Shown here: positions 60,329 through 64,000 of the stretch, piece after piece | Layout: every line of letters begins with the position of its first letter | How positions within the stretch are numbered: the stretch's first letter is position 1 | NCBI RefSeq assembly: GCF_001824475.1 | Contig: NZ_MHXN01000014.1 | Coordinates: 1-64,000 of the forward strand | From: Phenylobacterium sp. RIFCSPHIGHO2_01_FULL_69_31 | GTDB lineage: Bacteria; Pseudomonadota; Alphaproteobacteria; Caulobacterales; Caulobacteraceae | DNA length: 64,000 bases | Reading direction: 5' to 3' | Made by a program: the position numbers and the translations under genes | Notes under the pieces: generated by a model | The model's database searches: none | The model's input: the letters and a program-made list of their open reading frames with translations, nothing else | Told to the model about the DNA's origin: nothing

Positions 60329-61738
60329 ATGGCCGGCAAGACCCTCTACGACAAGATCTGGGACGCCCACGTCGTCGACACGCAGGACGGCGAGGCGATC
60401 CTCTACATCGACCTGCACCTCATCCACGAGGTGACCACGCCCCAGGCCTTCGCGGGCCTTCGCGCCAACCGCCGCGCGGTGCGCCGGCCGGACCGCACCC
60501 TGGCCGTCGCCGACCACAACGTCCCGACCGAGGGCCAAGCCCTGGGCGTCGACGCCGTCGCCGACGAGGAGGCGCGGCTGCAGCTCCAGACCCTGGGCAA
60601 GAACGTCGCGGACTACGGGATCGAATATTTCCCCATGGGCGACATCCGGAACGGGATCGTCCACGTGGTCGGACCCGAGCAGGGCCGCACCCAGCCCGGC
60701 ATGACCATCGTCTGCGGCGACAGCCACACCTCCACCCACGGCGCGTTCGGCGCCCTGGCGCACGGCATCGGCACCTCCGAGGTCGAGCACGTCCTGGCCA
60801 CCCAGACGCTGCGCCAGAAGAAGGCCAAGAACTTCCGCGTCCGCATCGAGGGCGAGCCGGCCCCCGGCGTCGGCGCCAAGGACTACGCCCTGGCGGTCAT
60901 CGGCGAGATCGGCACCGCCGGCGGCACCGGCTATGTGATCGAATACGCCGGCTCGGCCGTGCAGGCCCTGTCGATGGAGGGCCGCATGACCCTCTGCAAC
61001 CTGACCATCGAGGGCGGCGCCCGCGCTGGCCTCGTGGCGCCCGACGAGACCACCTTCGCCTATCTGAAGGGCCGACCGTCCACGCCGAAGGGCGGGGCCT
61101 GGGAGATGGCCCTGTCCTACTGGAAGACCTTCTTCACCGACGAAGACGCCGTCTTCGACCGCGAGATCGTGCTGGACGCGGCCAAGATCGCGCCGACCGT
61201 CACCTGGGGCACCAGCCCGGAAGACGTGATCCCGGTCACCGGAACCGTGCCCTCGCCCGACAGCTTCGACACCCCGGACAAGCGGGCCTCGGCGGAACGG
61301 GCGCTGGAATACATGGGCCTGTCCGCCGGCCAGCCAATCACCGAGGCCAAGGTCGACGTAGTGTTCATCGGCTCCTGCACCAACAGCCGGATCGAGGACC
61401 TGCGCAGCGCGGCCAAGATCGCGGAGGGCCGCAAGGTCGCCCCCGGCGTCCGCGCCATGATCGTTCCGGGGTCGGGCCTGGTCAGCGCCCAGGCCGAGGA
61501 AGAGGGCCTGGACGAGATCTTCAAGGCCGCCGGCTTCGAATGGCGCGAACCCGGCTGCTCGATGTGCCTCGGCATGAACCCCGACCGCCTGACCAGCGGC
61601 CAGCGCTGCGCCTCCACCTCGAACCGCAACTTCGAGGGCCGCCAGGGCCGCGGGGGCCGCACCCACCTGATGAGCCCCGCCATGGCCGCGGCCGCCGCCA
61701 TCGCCGGCCATATCGCCGACGTGCGGGACTTCCTGTGA
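60329..61738 (+). CDS. leuC: 3-isopropylmalate dehydratase large subunit
   Basis: From the ATG at 60329 the product is 469 residues; an upstream ATG would add 18 atypical residues. It has the LeuC start [15 protein letters not shown]. The [4Fe-4S] ligands are in [14 protein letters not shown] and [11 protein letters not shown], and [14 protein letters not shown] is also present. With LeuD it isomerises 2-isopropylmalate to 3-isopropylmalate. The next gene overlaps its stop (GTGA). Confidence 0.97.
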   Translation: MAGKTLYDKIWDAHVVDTQDGEAILYIDLHLIHEVTTPQAFAGLRANRRAVRRPDRTLAVADHNVPTEGQALGVDAVADEEARLQLQTLGKNVADYGIEYFPMGDIRNGIVHVVGPEQGRTQPGMTIVCGDSHTSTHGAFGALAHGIGTSEVEHVLATQTLRQKKAKNFRVRIEGEPAPGVGAKDYALAVIGEIGTAGGTGYVIEYAGSAVQALSMEGRMTLCNLTIEGGARAGLVAPDETTFAYLKGRPSTPKGGAWEMALSYWKTFFTDEDAVFDREIVLDAAKIAPTVTWGTSPEDVIPVTGTVPSPDSFDTPDKRASAERALEYMGLSAGQPITEAKVDVVFIGSCTNSRIEDLRSAAKIAEGRKVAPGVRAMIVPGSGLVSAQAEEEGLDEIFKAAGFEWREPGCSMCLGMNPDRLTSGQRCASTSNRNFEGRQGRGGRTHLMSPAMAAAAAIAGHIADVRDFL

Positions 61739-62589
61739 TTACGGGTCTCGACCACGTCGCCCTCGCGGTCCGCGACCTGGACGCAGCGGTCGACGGCTAT
61801 GGGCGCCTCTTCGGCGTCACGCCCGAGTGGATCGGCCGGGGCGGCGGGGTGCGCCAAGCCTGGTTCCAGTTCCCCAACATGGCCCTGGACCTGATCGCGC
61901 CCGAGGGCGGGGGCGCCTTTGCGGACGGGGTGCGGGCGCACCTGGACGCCTCCGGCGAGGGCGTCTGGGCCCTGGCCTTCGCCAGCGACGACCTCGCCGC
62001 CGACGTGAAGCTGCTGAACCGCCGGGGCATCCCGACGACCGACCCCGCGCCCGTGAGCACGACCGCAGATGACGGCCGAGTCCGCGAGTGGGTCGGCTCC
62101 CGTCTCGACCTGGCCGCCACGGGCGGCATGCGAATCCTGCTGATGGCCGAACCCGCCCAGCCCTGGCCCCAGGCGACGCCGGCGGATGAGGCGCCGGTCA
62201 CCGAGCTCGACCACGTCGTGGTGATGACGCCGAACGTCGACCGCGCCCTGGCTATCTATGGCGCCAAGCTCGGCCTCGACCTGCGGCTGGACCGCGAGAA
62301 CCCCAAGTGGAATGCGCGCCAGCTGTTCTTCAAGGTCGGCCGGACCGTCATCGAGATGGGCGCCCGCATCGGCGCGCCGCCGACCGACGAGCCCGACCGC
62401 TCGGGAGGCCTGGCCTGGCGCGTGGCCGAGCCGCACGCGGCCCAGGCACGCATTGCGACCGCCGGCTTCGACGTCTCGGAGGTCCGGACGGGCCGCAAGC
62501 CGGGCACCCACGTCTTCACCATCCGCAACGCCCCCGCGGGCGTGCCGACGATCCTGCTCAGCGCCGAGCCCCAGCTGGAAACCGCCTGA
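61735..62589 (+). CDS. Two-domain VOC protein inside the leu operon
   Basis: The product is 284 residues from a GTG at 61735 overlapping the leuC stop by four bases. Two VOC modules are visible, each with a family-type first strand: [20 protein letters not shown] near residue 3 and [20 protein letters not shown] near 155. The His in each could be a metal ligand, and [11 protein letters not shown] ends a later strand with Glu. It lies between leuC and leuD, overlapping both, so it must be co-expressed with leucine synthesis. Its substrate is unknown. Confidence 0.87.
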   Translation: MITGLDHVALAVRDLDAAVDGYGRLFGVTPEWIGRGGGVRQAWFQFPNMALDLIAPEGGGAFADGVRAHLDASGEGVWALAFASDDLAADVKLLNRRGIPTTDPAPVSTTADDGRVREWVGSRLDLAATGGMRILLMAEPAQPWPQATPADEAPVTELDHVVVMTPNVDRALAIYGAKLGLDLRLDRENPKWNARQLFFKVGRTVIEMGARIGAPPTDEPDRSGGLAWRVAEPHAAQARIATAGFDVSEVRTGRKPGTHVFTIRNAPAGVPTILLSAEPQLETA

Positions 62590-63200
62590 TGGAAGCCTTC
62601 ACCCGCCTCGACGCCAAGGCCGCGCCCCTGCCGCTGGCCAACATTGACACCGACCAGATCATCCCCAAGCAGTTCCTGAAGACGGTGGAGCGCAAGGGAC
62701 TCGCGAAGGGCCTGTTCTATGAGTACCGCTTCGACGAGCAGGGGAAGGAGAAGCCCGACTTCGTCCTGAACCAGCCGGCCTACAAAGCCGCGGGCGTCCT
62801 GATCGCCGGCGACAACTTCGGCTGCGGCAGCTCGCGCGAGCACGCCCCCTGGGCGCTGATGGACTTCGGGATCAAGTGCGTGATCTCCACCAGCTTCGCG
62901 GACATCTTCTACAACAACTGCTTCCAGAACGGCCTGCTGCCGGTGGTGCTCAAGGCCCACGAGGTGCAGCAGCTGATGGACGAGGCCCGCGGCGGCAATC
63001 ACGTCACCAGCATCGACCTGGAGGCCCAGACGGTGACCTCCCCGTCGGGCGCGGTCTTCCGCTTCGATATCGACGCCCAGCGCAAGGCCAAGATGCTGCA
63101 GGGCCTGGACGCCATCGGCGAGACGCTGCAGGCGGCGCCCGCGATCGACCTCTATGAGCAGAAGCGCGCCCTGGACCGGCCCTGGCTGGAGCGCGCGTGA
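62589..63200 (+). CDS. leuD: 3-isopropylmalate dehydratase small subunit
   Basis: From the ATG at 62589 the product is 203 residues. It starts [30 protein letters not shown] (core [13 protein letters not shown]) and has [17 protein letters not shown] near residue 78 and [17 protein letters not shown], the LeuD swivelling-domain motifs. It overlaps the VOC gene by one base and the next gene by four. Confidence 0.97.
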   Translation: MEAFTRLDAKAAPLPLANIDTDQIIPKQFLKTVERKGLAKGLFYEYRFDEQGKEKPDFVLNQPAYKAAGVLIAGDNFGCGSSREHAPWALMDFGIKCVISTSFADIFYNNCFQNGLLPVVLKAHEVQQLMDEARGGNHVTSIDLEAQTVTSPSGAVFRFDIDAQRKAKMLQGLDAIGETLQAAPAIDLYEQKRALDRPWLERA

Positions 63201-63499
63201 GCATCCTGATCGCCGGCACGGTGCGCGTGCCGCCGGAGAACATCGAGGCCTTCCGTCCGCACATGGAGGCGATGCTGGCCGCCAGCCGCGCCGAGGACGG
63301 GTGCCTGACCTATTCCTACGCCGTCGATGTCCAGGATCCCGGCCTCATCCGGGTATTCGAAGCCTGGCGCGACGAAGCGGCCCTCCAGGCGCATTTTCAG
63401 CAGCCGCACATGGCCGCCTGGCGCGCGGCCTGGCCGCAGTTCGGGGTTTCCGATCGCCGCCTCTCGCTCTACGAGGTCGCCGCGGAACGCGCGCTCTAG
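63197..63499 (+). CDS. ABM-family monooxygenase-like protein
   Basis: This 100-residue protein starts at a GTG overlapping the leuD stop (GTGA). It fits the antibiotic biosynthesis monooxygenase (dimeric ferredoxin-like) fold: [57 protein letters not shown] (core [15 protein letters not shown]), HMAAWRA. Such cofactor-free proteins oxidise quinols or bind heme. It is an unexpected member of a leucine operon. Confidence 0.88.
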   Translation: MSILIAGTVRVPPENIEAFRPHMEAMLAASRAEDGCLTYSYAVDVQDPGLIRVFEAWRDEAALQAHFQQPHMAAWRAAWPQFGVSDRRLSLYEVAAERAL

Positions 63500-63514
63500 C
63501 TTTCGGGGATATCC

Positions 63515-64000
63515 ATGACCGACCTGCTGCTCCTGCCCGGCGACGGGATCGGGCCCGAAGTGACGGCGCAGGTGCGCCGCGTGGCGGAGAAGCTCACGCC
63601 CGACCTCGCCATCGAGGAGCGGCTGTTCGGCGGCTGCAGCTACGACGCCCACGGCGTGCCGCTGACCGACGAGACCCTGGCCGCCGCCAAGACCGCCAAG
63701 GCCGTGCTGATGGGCGCCGTCGGCGGGCCGAAGTGGGTGGACGCGCCGCGCGACAAGCGCCCCGAGGCGGGCCTCCTGAACCTGCGCGCCGGCATGAACG
63801 TCTTCGCCAACCTGCGCCCGGCGCTCTGCTTCCAGCCGCTGGCCGACGCCTCCAGCCTGAAGCGCGAACTGGTCGAGGGCCTGGACTTCATGATCGTTCG
63901 CGAGCTGACCGGCGGCATCTACTTCGGCGAGCCCCGCTTCATCGAGGACCTGCCCGGCGGCGGCCAGCGCGCCGTGGACACCCAGGTCTACACCACCGCC
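63515..64000 (+). CDS. leuB: 3-isopropylmalate dehydrogenase (partial, runs off the window)
   Basis: The first 162 residues are present from the ATG at 63515. They show LLLLPGDGIGPEVTAQV, LMGAVGGPKWVDAPRD, the LeuB substrate-loop residues in GLLNLRAGMNVFANLRPA, and FMIVRELTGGIYFG. It oxidises 3-isopropylmalate with NAD+ to give the leucine precursor. It follows the ABM gene by 15 bp, completing leuC-leuD-leuB with two inserted genes. The 3' part lies outside. Confidence 0.96.
   Translation, partial: MTDLLLLPGDGIGPEVTAQVRRVAEKLTPDLAIEERLFGGCSYDAHGVPLTDETLAAAKTAKAVLMGAVGGPKWVDAPRDKRPEAGLLNLRAGMNVFANLRPALCFQPLADASSLKRELVEGLDFMIVRELTGGIYFGEPRFIEDLPGGGQRAVDTQVYTTA

Overview
This is a high-GC chromosomal window, densely coded on both strands, with no rRNA, tRNA, CRISPR array, insertion sequence or prophage that I can see. 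Gene content and order point to an alphaproteobacterium, most likely of the Caulobacterales (Caulobacter or Phenylobacterium type). The clues are the ispZ-ftsY-mtaB-dapF neighbourhood, DUF484 next to xerC, DUF2794, the ccm cytochrome c genes beside acnA, sequences close to CtrA boxes (TTAA-N7-TTAA and TTAACCAT), and a palindromic intergenic repeat family in three places. The genus is an inference.

Layout. 1-9.5 kb: pentapeptide-repeat protein, CorA, a secreted CHAP protein, a 480-bp AT-richer regulatory gap with a perfect DnaA box, TerC, PriA, a TalC-type transaldolase, DUF484, XerC and two small exported proteins. 9.6-19 kb (minus strand): the 2-oxoglutarate to succinate part of the TCA cycle, read sucC-sucD-sucA-sucB, then an unknown helical protein and a degenerate receiver protein, then lpd and an overlapping GNAT gene. 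19.4-27 kb: mostly envelope or unknown proteins (LytTR membrane regulator, a Lys/Ala-rich protein with an LprI-like end, ThpR, a BAX-inhibitor-1 protein, DUF2794, DUF1223) and a candidate structured RNA or leader at 25.36-25.49 kb. 27-34 kb: aconitase, then ccmAB and ccmCDG for cytochrome c maturation, split by two exported-protein genes. 34-40 kb: two small genes with CtrA-like boxes, then ispZ, ftsY, a UPF0126 channel-like protein, a GFA-family protein, mtaB, a signal peptidase-like protein that lacks the catalytic serine, and dapF.

40-50 kb: a PadR repressor diverging from a VOC/SnoaL-like pair across two clear inverted repeats; oxyR diverging from ahpC, with ahpD beyond a strong terminator-like hairpin; a MocR/PdxR-type regulator diverging from a PNPOx-like gene; murI; and a membrane-anchored alpha/beta hydrolase. 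50-59 kb: DUF4345, ogt and a GAF histidine kinase, then the translation/SRP group ffh-rpsP-rimM ... trmD-rplS. That group is split by a repeat, two tandem TesB thioesterases on the opposite strand and a small membrane protein. 59-64 kb: a LysR regulator, then a leucine operon leuC-(VOC)-leuD-(ABM monooxygenase)-leuB in which the genes up to the monooxygenase overlap at their ends; leuB runs off the window.

The best leads are the pseudo-signal peptidase (38557-39459), the receiver with Glu in place of the phosphoacceptor Asp together with its unknown partner inside the suc/lpd cluster (11606-12436), the structured element at 25357-25494, and the extra genes inserted into the leu and ffh/trmD operons. 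Functions come from motif recognition by eye; no database search was run.
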